A stretch of DNA of 64,000 bases from an uncultured Oscillospiraceae bacterium (GTDB lineage: Bacteria; Bacillota; Clostridia; Oscillospirales; Oscillospiraceae). Shown here piece by piece: positions 17,991 through 25,532 of this stretch (the stretch's first letter is position 1; every line of letters begins with the position of its first letter). The stretch spans positions 1 to 64,000 of the forward strand of contig CAJUEC010000003.1 of NCBI GenBank assembly GCA_910585155.1, written 5' to 3'. Below the pieces are notes generated by a model. The model made no database searches. It was not told the origin of the DNA and saw nothing but the letters and a program-made list of their open reading frames with translations. Both the position numbers and the translations under genes were made by a program.

Positions 17991-18157
17991 TTAGGGCTTG
18001 TCTGAAAATTGTCAACACACTCAAACGAAGGCTTTTTTTCGCCATACTTTGCCAATTTTCCTTGGAATACACAAAGTATGCCTGCGTCAAATTGGCTTCG
18101 TCTGGCGAAAAAATCTCTCCCCGCTGGGCATATCTCCAATTTTCAAACGGCGCCTAA
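17991..18157 (+). mobile_element. MITE-like palindromic element, copy A
   Basis: A 167-base element starting 7 bases after the metG stop. The left end TTAGGGCTTGTCTGAAAATT and the reverse complement of the right end (TTAGGCGCCGTTTGAAAATT) form imperfect terminal inverted repeats. The interior aligns with copy B (23882-24048), sharing CGCCAT.CTT, ACACAA and GAAAAAATCTCTC-like blocks at the same offsets. It has no coding capacity. An internal palindrome (CATACTTTG...CAAAGTATG) adds to the foldback structure. Confidence 0.8.
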
Positions 18158-18162
18158 AACGG

Positions 18163-18191
18163 TGGACATTTTCCTCAGAGTGTGGTAAACT
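18163..18191 (+). promoter_or_regulatory. Promoter of the lipoprotein gene
   Basis: TGGACA (18163-18168), 17-base spacer and TAAACT (18186-18191), with TGG before the -10 box (extended -10). It lies just downstream of MITE copy A and about 70 bases before the lipoprotein start. Confidence 0.55.
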
Positions 18192-18261
18192 TTGATTCGC
18201 TGCGGATCCGCCATTTGCGGGCCGCCGCATTGAAGAACATGAGAAAGAAGTGAGGTTAATT

Positions 18262-18927
18262 ATGAAACGGTTTGCATCCCTTCTCCTGGCCCTGGTGATG
18301 TTGGTGTCTCTGACCGCCTGTGACAAGGGCGGCCTGGACCTCAACCTTGGCGGCGCGGACAAAGACAAGGAAAGCCCTCCCCCGGTCCAGTCCTCCAGCA
18401 GCGACGAGCAGGAGGACGACAACCAGGGCGGCAGCCAGCTCGTCGAGCCCGACGAGGACGGCGTGGCCCTGGGCTACGAGGGGGACACCCTGCACACAGA
18501 GTTCTTTGACATGACCATCAACAACCCTTATACCTGCGAGGAGTTTGACGGCCTCACCCCCAACGAGGGCTATAAATTCCTGGTGGCTGAGCTCACTGTG
18601 TACAATCACACCATGACCACTCAGCCCATGATGGATGTGGATTTCGAGGTGATCTGGGACCTGGACGACGACGACGCCTGGGCCTGGCCGGAGTGCGACG
18701 AAACCCAGGATGAAAACGGTGAGCCGGTGTACTCCATCCGCTCCGAGCAGCAGCTTCCCGTGGAGTATGATCTGGGCATCCGCAAGACCGTCACCGGCCT
18801 GCTGCTCTATCAGGTGCCTGAGGACGCCAAGGACTTCTTCATCGCCTACTATGAGGTTTACGCGCCCGTGGCGGGCAGCGATGAGCCCGAGTACGGGGAC
18901 TCCTTCTACGTCCGGTTCAGCGCATGA
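18262..18927 (+). CDS. Predicted lipoprotein with a DUF4352/DUF5067-like domain
   Basis: A 221-residue exported protein. MKRFASLLLALVMLVSLTAC is a lipoprotein signal peptide with lipobox LTAC, so mature protein starts at Cys20. A low-complexity acidic linker (Ser/Asp/Glu, ~residues 25-65) is followed by a beta-type domain with FDMTINNPYTCEEF and YKFLVAELTVYN, resembling the telokin-like DUF4352/DUF5067 group. ATG 18262 has TGAGGTTAAT upstream and is preferred over a frame extending to 18250. The stop overlaps the next start (ATGA). Ligand and role are unknown. Confidence 0.85.
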   Translation: MKRFASLLLALVMLVSLTACDKGGLDLNLGGADKDKESPPPVQSSSSDEQEDDNQGGSQLVEPDEDGVALGYEGDTLHTEFFDMTINNPYTCEEFDGLTPNEGYKFLVAELTVYNHTMTTQPMMDVDFEVIWDLDDDDAWAWPECDETQDENGEPVYSIRSEQQLPVEYDLGIRKTVTGLLLYQVPEDAKDFFIAYYEVYAPVAGSDEPEYGDSFYVRFSA

Positions 18928-19700
18928 GCCTGACGCTGTTTGACACCCACGCCCACTACGACGCCCGCCAGTTCGACCCCGACCGGGACCAGGTGCTGTC
19001 CGCCCTGCCCGGTCAGGGGGTGGAGCTGGTGGTCAACCCCGGCTGCGACCTGGCCAGCTCCCGAAAAGCGGTGGAGCTGGCCGGTCGCTATCCCTTTTTA
19101 TACGCCGCCGTGGGGGTGCACCCGGAGGACTGCGGGGACTGGACGCAGGGGCAGCTGGACGAGCTGAGGGCTCTGGCCGGAGCGCCCCGGGTGGTGGCCG
19201 TGGGGGAGATCGGACTGGACTACTACTGGAAGGAAAACCCGCCCCGGGAGCTGCAAAAGCAGGTGTTCCGGGCCCAGATGGCGCTGGCCCAGGAGCTGGA
19301 CCTGCCCGTCATCGTCCATGACCGGGAGGCCCATGGGGACAGTATGGACATAGTCCGGGCGTTCCCCGGAGTGCGGGGGGTGTTCCACTGCTTTTCCGGC
19401 AGCGCGGAGCTGGCCCTGGAGCTGGTGGCGCTGGGGTGGATGATCTCCTTTACCGGGGTGCTCACCTACCAGAACGCCCGCAGGGCGGTGGAGGCCGCCC
19501 AGGCCGTTCCGCTGGAGCGCATCATGATTGAGACGGACAGCCCCTATATGGCCCCCGTCCCCCACAGAGGAAAGCGGAACCATTCTGGCTATACGGCCCA
19601 CATCTGTGAGCGGCTGGCGGAGCTGAAGGGCATTACGCCGGAGGAATGTGCCAGGGTTACGCTGGAAAATGGTAGGAATTTTTTTGGGATCACGGGCTGA
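18924..19700 (+). CDS. TatD family hydrolase (metal-dependent DNase/3'-5' exonuclease)
   Basis: A 258-residue TIM-barrel metallohydrolase. Metal-site signatures in order: FDTHAHYD at the N-terminus, VGVHPED (~residue 66), GEIGLDYYW (~93), VIVHDREAH (~130), FHCFSG (~153) and METDSPYMAP-like IETDSPYMAP (~205). Length is normal for TatD/YcfH. In Firmicutes tatD often follows metG; here a lipoprotein gene and a MITE-like element lie between. Confidence 0.93.
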   Translation: MSLTLFDTHAHYDARQFDPDRDQVLSALPGQGVELVVNPGCDLASSRKAVELAGRYPFLYAAVGVHPEDCGDWTQGQLDELRALAGAPRVVAVGEIGLDYYWKENPPRELQKQVFRAQMALAQELDLPVIVHDREAHGDSMDIVRAFPGVRGVFHCFSGSAELALELVALGWMISFTGVLTYQNARRAVEAAQAVPLERIMIETDSPYMAPVPHRGKRNHSGYTAHICERLAELKGITPEECARVTLENGRNFFGITG

Positions 19701-19793
19701 GTAGACAGTATGTGGAATTTTCTGTTTATTTGTGGAAAGATGTGAAAATTTGTTCCAAAGTGGACCAGTTTTCGGAATTTTCTCAAACTCCGC

Positions 19794-19822
19794 TTGACAG
19801 TCTTTTAACGGGGTGTTATACT
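19794..19822 (+). promoter_or_regulatory. Strong promoter of the cold shock gene
   Basis: Consensus TTGACA (19794-19799), 17-base spacer, TATACT (19817-19822). The expected leader is about 110 bases long and contains a GCCCTTTC...GAAAGG...GGGC foldback near 19858-19886, in line with the long structured leaders of cold shock mRNAs. Confidence 0.8.
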
Positions 19823-19936
19823 GACAATGGTTTTGATGTATGAACTGATTTGTGCTCGCCCTTTCGTACATGAAAGGAGCGGGCTTTTTTCTTCTACTTT
19901 CAAAACGAATTTTTACAAATTAGGAGGAAACAGGAA

Positions 19937-20155
19937 ATGAACGGTACTGTGAAATGGTTCAACGCAGAGAAGGGCTACGGCTTCATCACCCCCGACGACG
20001 GCAGCGAGGACGTGTTTGTCCACTTCTCCGCCATCGTGGCCGAGGGCTACAAGAAGCTGCTGGAGGGTCAGAAGGTCTCCTTCGAGACCGAGCCCGATCC
20101 CCGGGGTGCCAAGGGCGTGCGCGCCACCAACGTGGTCGCTCTGTCCGAGGAGTAA
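19937..20155 (+). CDS. Cold shock protein (CspA family)
   Basis: A 72-residue single cold-shock domain, an OB-fold RNA/DNA chaperone. RNP1 is KGYGFI (~residue 13) and RNP2 is VFVHFSAI (~25), after the usual MNGTVKWFNAEKGYGF start. It is preceded by a consensus promoter, a long leader and an AGGAGG ribosome binding site, and followed by a T-rich terminator, so it is a monocistronic unit. Which paralogue (cspA, cspB, ...) it is cannot be told from one gene. Confidence 0.97.
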   Translation: MNGTVKWFNAEKGYGFITPDDGSEDVFVHFSAIVAEGYKKLLEGQKVSFETEPDPRGAKGVRATNVVALSEE

Positions 20156-20164
20156 TCTTCACGG

Positions 20165-20197
20165 AAAAAGCCTGCCGCTACGCGGCAGGCTTTTTTT
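20165..20197 (+). terminator. Rho-independent terminator of the cold shock gene
   Basis: AAAAAGCCTGCCGC, loop TAC, GCGGCAGGC and then seven T, starting about 10 bases after the stop codon. Confidence 0.9.
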
Positions 20198-20250
20198 GCC
20201 CTTCAGCGGATGGGGCCGCCCCTTGCGCGGCCCGCAGTTTGTCTACAGCA

Positions 20251-20290
20251 ATGAGAGAGCCCCGCCGCAAAGCGGCGGGGCTCTCTCATT
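20251..20290 (-). terminator. Strong hairpin at the end of the ynzC operon
   Basis: AATGAGAGAGCCCCGCCGC, loop AAA, then the exact complement. It overlaps the stop codon of the minus-strand DUF896 gene. No long T-run follows on either strand, so it may act as a weak terminator or as an mRNA 3' stabiliser between two convergent units. Confidence 0.6.
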
Positions 20291-20492
20291 GCCTCCTGGG
20301 CAGTTTGCGCTTGGTGCCGTCCGGCGCCATGATATAGGTGTTGTCCAAATGCCCTACCAGGCTGGCCTTCACGCTGTCAATATACTCCCGCCGCAGGGCG
20401 TCCCGCTCCGCCAGCTCCTCGGGGGTGAGGGATTCCCCCGCCTTGACCCGGCGGGCCAGCTGGTTGATGCGGTCGATTTTCTTCTGGTCCAT
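20286..20492 (-). CDS. DUF896 (YnzC-like) protein
   Basis: A 68-residue protein: MDQKKIDRINQLARRVKAG with LTPEE, RREYI and a C-terminal NTYIMAPDGTKRKL, the signature of the UPF0291/DUF896 family (Bacillus YnzC). The family is a small two-helix hairpin plus tail with no settled function; YnzC has been linked to the SOS-induced yneA operon in Bacillus. The start codon comes directly after the ylmH stop, with no spacer, so translation is likely coupled. Confidence 0.9.
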   Translation of the reverse strand: MDQKKIDRINQLARRVKAGESLTPEELAERDALRREYIDSVKASLVGHLDNTYIMAPDGTKRKLPRRQ

Positions 20493-21287
20493 TTACAGAT
20501 ACCTCTCGATCTCAATGATGATCCGGCCCTTCCGGGACTGTCCGCCCACGGATTTCAGCACGCACTTGCCCAGCCCCCGGCAGGTGAGCACGTCCCCCTG
20601 GGCCACCGCCCGGTCGGGCTTCAGGCATTCCCGGTGGTTTAGGGACACCCTTCCGCCTGTGACGGCGTCCGCCGCCTTGACCCGGGCCAGGGAGAAGCCG
20701 GAGGAGAGCACCGCGTCCAGCCGGAGGGTGGATACGGTGTCGTGAATGAGCTTCATCTGGACAGGGGCGGGGGACAGCTCTGCCAGGGGGATCTCCCGCA
20801 GCTTTAAGCGGTACCGTCCCGCTTGGTCGAACTGGGAGAGGATGATGGGGGCGGCGTCCTTCAGACAGACGAGCTGGGCGGCCTTCTCCCCCACCAGGAT
20901 GTCCCCCACCCGCTCCCGGGTGAGGCCGATGCCCATCAGGCCCCCCAGCAGGTCCCGGTGGGTGAGCTCTGCCCCGGTGGGAGGGTAGGCGCACTTGATG
21001 GCGGCCAGCACCTCCGACGGCTCCCAGTCCTCGGGCTCCTGCCAGTCGGGGAGGAACACGCAGACGGTGCGTTCCGCCCCCTCGAACCCGCCGTGGAAGA
21101 GGTGGCGAGGATGGCCGGAAGCGGCGATCAGCGGCTCTAATGCCGCCCGCTGGGCCGGGGACAGAAACTGGGTGGCGCAGGGGATGGAGCGGTTGGCCGC
21201 CCGGTCCAGCTGGTCCAGGGCCCGGGCCAGAACGATGCGCTCCTCCGGGTCCTTGGAGAATTTGTTTAGAAGTTCGGTTTTATTCAT
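20493..21287 (-). CDS. ylmH: YlmH-like S4-domain RNA-binding protein
   Basis: A 264-residue protein of the YlmH family. The N-terminal part has ERIVLARALDQLDRA, and the central part has THRDLLGGLMGIGLTRERVGDILVG, the most conserved block. The C-terminal S4 domain (LRLDAVLSSGFSLARVKAADAV...VAQGDVLTCRG) binds RNA. In Bacillus YlmH acts in rescue of stalled ribosomes and its gene sits near division genes; here the neighbours are different (Imm51-like gene upstream, ynzC downstream). The start at 21287 gives MNKTELLNKF. Confidence 0.92.
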   Translation of the reverse strand: MNKTELLNKFSKDPEERIVLARALDQLDRAANRSIPCATQFLSPAQRAALEPLIAASGHPRHLFHGGFEGAERTVCVFLPDWQEPEDWEPSEVLAAIKCAYPPTGAELTHRDLLGGLMGIGLTRERVGDILVGEKAAQLVCLKDAAPIILSQFDQAGRYRLKLREIPLAELSPAPVQMKLIHDTVSTLRLDAVLSSGFSLARVKAADAVTGGRVSLNHRECLKPDRAVAQGDVLTCRGLGKCVLKSVGGQSRKGRIIIEIERYL

Positions 21288-21293
21288 GGGCGG

Positions 21294-21653
21294 TCAGTCC
21301 CACTCAATTTCATCGCCGTGCTCCCGCACCAGGCGGCACGCCTCCGCTTCGTTCTCCACCAAGGCGCGGATGAGCTCCGCCACCTTCTCCGCCTTCGCCT
21401 CATTTTCCGGCGAAAGGAGGTAATAGCCCGCATAGGAGCCCGCCTCCGGGTCGTGCTCCAACCCCTCCAGCAGCTCCGGGGCGGTCTGCCCCAGATACCA
21501 GTCCAGCAGGGCCGCCCAGTTATAGCCGTTCATGTAGGCCATCTCGTGGGCGGCGTTCATCTGCTCCCCCACATGGAAGGGCTTTTCCGCCTCCACGTCA
21601 AAGGATATCCCCACATTGTCCCCGTATTTAAGTTTAAATACATAGTCCTTCAT
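21294..21653 (-). CDS. Imm51-like (immunity protein 51 family) protein
   Basis: A 119-residue acidic soluble protein. The block YMNGYNWAALLDWYL followed by LEGLEHDPEAGSYAGYYL matches my memory of the Imm51 family, proteins predicted to neutralise polymorphic toxins. No toxin gene is next to it, so it may be an orphan immunity gene or have another role. ATG 21653 is chosen; GTG 21656 is one codon longer. AAGGGG upstream is a plausible ribosome binding site. It ends 6 bases before ylmH. The family call is from motif memory, not a search. Confidence 0.7.
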   Translation of the reverse strand: MKDYVFKLKYGDNVGISFDVEAEKPFHVGEQMNAAHEMAYMNGYNWAALLDWYLGQTAPELLEGLEHDPEAGSYAGYYLLSPENEAKAEKVAELIRALVENEAEACRLVREHGDEIEWD

Positions 21654-21691
21654 CACAATCGCCCCTTCTTAAATAAAGGTATTTTTCAAAA

Positions 21692-21904
21692 TCATTCCGG
21701 CCCGGAAAAGACCACAATGGCCCACAGCAGAAAGGCCACCGCCGCCGTGTACACCGCCGCCAGCGCCAACGCCGTCCCCATCAGCGCCCGCCCCCGGCGG
21801 GACAGCGGTTCCTTTTTCAGCAGCAGCACAAGTCCGCAGCCCAGCAGCACCACCGCCACGCACCCCCCGGTAAGGGGGTTCAGCAGGAATTCCATCGCCG
21901 GCAT
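21692..21904 (-). CDS. Hypothetical small membrane protein
   Basis: A 70-residue protein with two membrane helices (GGCVAVVLLGCGLVLLL and ALALAAVYTAAVAFLLWAIVVF) separated by a basic loop KKEPLSRRGR. The start is 3 bases after the stop of the ABC exporter gene, so the two are probably coupled. A second ATG three codons in is an alternative start. I do not recognise a family. Confidence 0.65.
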   Translation of the reverse strand: MPAMEFLLNPLTGGCVAVVLLGCGLVLLLKKEPLSRRGRALMGTALALAAVYTAAVAFLLWAIVVFSGPE

Positions 21905-21907
21905 GGC

Positions 21908-23653
21908 TCACACCACCCGCTTTTGCGCGTTGTAGAGCTGGGCATACTCCCCACCTGCCGCCAAAAGTTCCTCGTGGGTGCCCTCCTCCAGAATGTGGTT
22001 TTCGTCCACCACGATGATCCGGTGGGCCGAGCGGATGGTGGACAGCCGGTGGGCGATGATCAGGGTGGTGCGGCCGCGGGCCAGCTCGTCAAAGGCGGAC
22101 TGAATCCGGGCCTCGGTGACGGAGTCCAGGGCGGAGGTGGCCTCGTCCAGAATCAGGATGGGCGGATTTTTCAGGAAGATCCGGGCAATGGACACCCGCT
22201 GCTTCTGCCCGCCGGACAGCATCACCCCCCGCTCGCCCACATAGGTGTGGAAGCCGTCGGGCATAGCCATGATGTCGTCGTAAATCTCCGCCCGCTTGGC
22301 CGCCTCAATGACCTCCGCCTCGGTGGCGTCGGGCCGGCCATAGCGGATGTTGTCCAGCACCGTCCCGGCGAAGAGGAACACGTCCTGCTGGACAATGCCG
22401 ATGCTCCGGCGCAGGGAGCGCTGGGTCACCCCCCGCACGTCCTGGCCGTCTACCAGGATGCGGCCCCCGGTCACGTCATAGAATCGGGGGATCAGCTGGC
22501 ACAGGGTGGACTTGCCCCCGCCGGAGGGGCCCACCACCGCCACCGTCTCCCCCTGGGGGATGTGGATGGAAACATGGTCCAGCACCGCCGGGCCGTCCTC
22601 ATAGTGGAAGGACACGTCCTCCACCAGGATGTCGCCCCGGGCCTCGCCCATCTCCCGGGCGTCCGGGGCGTCCTGGACGGCGGGCTCCACCCGCATCAGC
22701 TCCACAAACCGCTTGAAGCCCGCCATGCCGTTGAGGAACTGCTCCACGAAGGCGGCCAGCTTGCGCACCGGGGTGAGGAAGGTGGAGATGTACAGGGTGA
22801 AGGTGACCAGATCCACAAAGTCCATCTCCCCCCGCATGATGAAGAAGCCCCCCGCCGCCACGGTGAGCACGTTCATGGCTGGCAGGGCGAATTCCAGCCC
22901 TGCGTGGTAGACGCCCATGGCCTGGTAGGAGTCCCGCTTGGCCTTTTTGAACTGTTCATTGGACTGCTCGAACTTGGCGGTCTCCTGGTCCTCACTGGCG
23001 AAGGCCTTGGCGGTGCGCATGCCGGAGATGGCCGATTCCAGCTGGCCGTTGATGCCCGCCATATTCTGCTTTACCCGCACGGAGGCCTGGACCATCCGCC
23101 GGCGCTGGATGACGGTGAACACCACGAATATGGGCACCACGGCGAACACGATGAGGGCCAGCTTCCACTGGATGGACAGCATCATGCAGAAGGCGCCGAT
23201 GAGGGTGACGGCGGAGATGAACAGGTCCTCCGGGCCGTGGTGGGCCAGCTCGGTGATCTCGAACAGGTCGTTGGTGGCCCGGCTCATCAGCTGGCCGGTG
23301 CGGTTTTTGTCGTAGAAGGAGAAGGACAGGTCCTGCATATGGGTAAACAGGTCCCGGCGTATGTCCGCCTCGATGCGCACCCCCATCATGTGGCCCCAGT
23401 AGGTGACGACGAAGTACATCACCGAGCGCAGGGCGTAGGCCGCCAGCAGCAGGGCCATGACGGTGAAGAAGGCGGTGAACAGGTTCTGGGGCAGCAGCTC
23501 GTTCAGCGCCAGCCGGGAGGCCCAGGGGAAGGACAGGTCCACCAGGGAAATGCCCAGGGCGCAGCACAGATCTAGAATAAACAGCTTGAGGTGGGGCTTA
23601 TAATAGGACAGGAAGATGGGGACGTAGCCCCGGCGGAAGCGGTTGGACGCCAT
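21908..23653 (-). CDS. ABC exporter, fused permease and ATPase (MsbA/MdlB type)
   Basis: A 581-residue half-transporter: six membrane helices (residues ~20-310) then an ATPase with Walker A GPSGGGKST (~375), Q-loop QQDVFLF, signature LSGGQKQR (~480), Walker B ILILDEATSALDS and switch His in IIAHRLS. It likely works as a homodimer exporting a lipid, peptide or drug; substrate cannot be told. AAGGAG stands before ATG 23653; the frame continues upstream without homology. Three 11-bp direct repeats lie 64-96 bases upstream of the start. Confidence 0.93.
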   Translation of the reverse strand: MASNRFRRGYVPIFLSYYKPHLKLFILDLCCALGISLVDLSFPWASRLALNELLPQNLFTAFFTVMALLLAAYALRSVMYFVVTYWGHMMGVRIEADIRRDLFTHMQDLSFSFYDKNRTGQLMSRATNDLFEITELAHHGPEDLFISAVTLIGAFCMMLSIQWKLALIVFAVVPIFVVFTVIQRRRMVQASVRVKQNMAGINGQLESAISGMRTAKAFASEDQETAKFEQSNEQFKKAKRDSYQAMGVYHAGLEFALPAMNVLTVAAGGFFIMRGEMDFVDLVTFTLYISTFLTPVRKLAAFVEQFLNGMAGFKRFVELMRVEPAVQDAPDAREMGEARGDILVEDVSFHYEDGPAVLDHVSIHIPQGETVAVVGPSGGGKSTLCQLIPRFYDVTGGRILVDGQDVRGVTQRSLRRSIGIVQQDVFLFAGTVLDNIRYGRPDATEAEVIEAAKRAEIYDDIMAMPDGFHTYVGERGVMLSGGQKQRVSIARIFLKNPPILILDEATSALDSVTEARIQSAFDELARGRTTLIIAHRLSTIRSAHRIIVVDENHILEEGTHEELLAAGGEYAQLYNAQKRVV

Positions 23654-23716
23654 ATGCGGACACTCCTTTTTGGGGGGGGGGGACCGGGCCGAGGCCTGGA
23701 AAACTGGTCCCAAAAT

Positions 23717-23749
23717 TTTTACAGTTCTTTTACAGTTCTTTTACAGTTC
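23717..23749 (-). promoter_or_regulatory. Three exact 11-bp direct repeats, candidate response-regulator operator
   Basis: TTTTACAGTTC occurs three times in exact tandem (23717-23727, 23728-23738, 23739-23749); on the minus strand it reads GAACTGTAAAA. An 11-base period puts each copy on the same DNA face, as in PhoB/PhoP/OmpR-family sites (TTTACA with 5-base spacers resembles Pho boxes of Firmicutes). It lies upstream of the ABC exporter on its coding strand. The regulator is unknown. Confidence 0.6.
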
Positions 23750-23793
23750 ATTGAAACTTTATTAAATGATTAGTTTAGCCCAAAGAATTGGGG

Positions 23794-23822
23794 TTGTCAA
23801 GAGCAAAGCGCTGTCTTATAAT
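23794..23822 (+). promoter_or_regulatory. Sigma-A-type promoter facing the AI-2E gene
   Basis: TTGTCA (23794-23799), 17-base spacer, perfect TATAAT (23817-23822). The first downstream gene starts at 24140, so the leader would be about 310 bases. It would cross a GTGC-GGCAA-GCAC hairpin inside a CGCTGA/TCAGCG stem (~23840-23876), MITE copy B and a 71-base palindrome. Confidence 0.7.
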
Positions 23823-23881
23823 AGCTTACTACAAAGGAAACGCTGAGGAAGGTGCGGCAAGCACGAGGAGTCAGCGGAGCC

Positions 23882-24048
23882 TTAGAGCCTGTTTAAAATC
23901 TCTCAAAACGCCATTTGCCGGAGCTTTTCCCGCCATGCTTCGTTGGGATTTCTTGAAATAAACACAATTATTCCTGCAAAATCCCGCCTCGCCTGACGAG
24001 AAAATCTCTCGTCAGCTGGCATTCTTCGAGATATTAAACAGGCTCTTA
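23882..24048 (+). mobile_element. MITE-like palindromic element, copy B
   Basis: A 167-base element with terminal inverted repeats: left TTAGAGCCTGTTTAAAATCT, right end reverse complement TAAGAGCCTGTTTAATATCT. Its core TTGAAATAAACACAATTATT plus CCTGC occurs exactly in reverse complement in copy D (54797-54964). It has the same length as copy A. No reading frame of note. Confidence 0.88.
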
Positions 24049-24117
24049 GGGAATCACTGATTCAATGCGTCTGCGGCATCGCAGCCTGCTCCTGCCGATT
24101 GAATCAGTCCTTCCCTA
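24047..24117 (+). repeat. 71-base palindromic element abutting MITE copy B
   Basis: Left arm TAGGGAATCACTGATTCAAT (24047-24066) and right arm ATTGAATCAGTCCTTCCCTA (24098-24117) are near-perfect inverted repeats around a 31-base centre that itself folds (TGCGGCATCGCA). The left arm shares its first bases with the end of MITE copy B. It ends directly before an alternative ATG (24119) of the next gene. Confidence 0.75.
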
Positions 24118-24139
24118 GATGAATTGCGGGGGGATCGGT

Positions 24140-25330
24140 ATGGAACACACACAGCTTTCCTGGCACCAGCGGGGGCAGCTCTGGCTCCGGCTGGGTCTGC
24201 GGGGGGTGCTGGCCCTGAGCGGAGCGGCGCTGATGATCTGGGTGGCGCTGCCCCTGGCCTCCCTGCTCAGCCCCTTTTTGTTTGCGCTGGTGGTGGCCTG
24301 GGGGCTGAACCCGGCGGTGCGCTGGCTCCAGCGCAGGACCAACGGCTCCCGAAAGGTCATCACCATGATTCTGGTGGTGCTGGTGTTCGCCGTGGTGGCG
24401 GGGGTGCTGTTCGGCCTGGGCTGGATGGCGGTGGACCAGGTGCGCTCCCTGTTCGACAACCGGCAGTCCCTGCTGGACGAGCTGCTGTCCGGCGTGCTGG
24501 GGGTGGTGAACAGCGTGGAGGGCTGGCTGTCCGGGCTGGGCGGCATCCTGCCTCAGGGGGTTATCACCACTAGTGAGGACCTGATCGGCACCCTGGCGGG
24601 CTGGGTCCAGGAGCTGGACCTGTCTGGCTGGCTCACCCAGATGGCGGGGCAGGCCCCCTCCATGGTCACCAACCTGTCCGGCTTTGCCGTGGCCCTGGTG
24701 GTGTTCATCATGGCCAGCTATTTTATCACCGGGGATTACCCCCGTCTGCGCTTCGAGCTCACCGACCGGGTGCCCGCCATGGCCCGAGACTTCTGCCGCT
24801 CGGTGAAGGACATCTTTATGAGCGCCTTCGGCGGCTATGTGAAAAGCCAGCTCATTTTGTCCGCCGGGGTGTTCCTCATCCTGTCCATCGGCTTTTTCCT
24901 GATGCGGCAGCCCTACAGCCTGCTGCTGGCCTTCGGGCTGGCGGTGCTGGACTTCATCCCCATCATCGGCTCGGGTACCGTGATGGTGCCCTGGGCGGTG
25001 GTGGACATGATCCTGGGCCAGTACAGCGAGGCCGCCGCCCTGATGGCGGTGTGGGGGGTGATCGCCCTGTTCCGCCAGTTCGCCGAGCCGAAAATTTTGG
25101 GCGACCAGACCGGCCTGTCCCCCATCCTGTCCCTGGTGGGCATCTATGTGGGGATGAAGGTGGGGGGCGTGCTGGGCATGGTGGTGGGGCCGCTGCTGCT
25201 GCTGGTGTGCATCAACCTGACCAAGCTGGGTATCTTCCAGCCGGTGCTGGACGACCTGGCCATGGCCGCCGCGGACATCAACGCCATCCTGCGCTCCGGG
25301 CGGAAGAGAGACTGCCCGAAGGAGGAGTAA
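24140..25330 (+). CDS. AI-2E family membrane protein (YtvI-like)
   Basis: A 396-residue protein with eight predicted membrane helices of the PF01594 family. The extracytoplasmic/soluble segment lies between helices 3 and 4 (residues ~100-195). Conserved parts are DFIPIIGSGTVMVPWAV and FRQFAEPKILGDQTGLSP followed by LVGIYVGMKVGGVLGMVVGPL. Members include the TqsA autoinducer-2 exporter and the sporulation protein YtvI; a specific role cannot be assigned. ATG 24140 was chosen because a GGGGGGAT ribosome binding site precedes it; 24119 is an in-frame alternative inside the palindrome end. Confidence 0.9.
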   Translation: MEHTQLSWHQRGQLWLRLGLRGVLALSGAALMIWVALPLASLLSPFLFALVVAWGLNPAVRWLQRRTNGSRKVITMILVVLVFAVVAGVLFGLGWMAVDQVRSLFDNRQSLLDELLSGVLGVVNSVEGWLSGLGGILPQGVITTSEDLIGTLAGWVQELDLSGWLTQMAGQAPSMVTNLSGFAVALVVFIMASYFITGDYPRLRFELTDRVPAMARDFCRSVKDIFMSAFGGYVKSQLILSAGVFLILSIGFFLMRQPYSLLLAFGLAVLDFIPIIGSGTVMVPWAVVDMILGQYSEAAALMAVWGVIALFRQFAEPKILGDQTGLSPILSLVGIYVGMKVGGVLGMVVGPLLLLVCINLTKLGIFQPVLDDLAMAAADINAILRSGRKRDCPKEE

Positions 25331-25423
25331 AGAGGAGCGGGAAGGGCGGGCCCGCCGCGTGGGCCCCGCTTTCAGCGTTTTTTCAGCGTAAGTTCAAAAT
25401 CATTTCGGGGCTATGACATACTT

Positions 25424-25451
25424 TTGACATAATTGCGTAGTATCTTATGCT
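25424..25451 (+). promoter_or_regulatory. Promoter of the HtrA protease gene
   Basis: TTGACA (25424-25429), 16-base spacer, TATGCT (25446-25451). A partial direct repeat of the -35 region (CTATGACATA then CTTTTGACATA) lies just upstream and may be regulatory. The leader would be about 75 bases. Confidence 0.6.
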
Positions 25452-25532
25452 CAACGGCAGGGAGCACGACCAAGCAGCCCCCGGCGGCGATCATAGTTTT
25501 CTTATACACGGAATTGGAAAGGAGAACGTTCC

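Noticed and set aside
17998..18195. Possible small gene after metG
   Set aside because: The frame is the interior of MITE copy A; its relatives in copies B-D do not keep an equivalent frame.
23717..23749. Short tandem repeats considered as a CRISPR array
   Set aside because: Repeats are 11 bases with no spacers and no cas genes nearby; response-regulator sites fit better.
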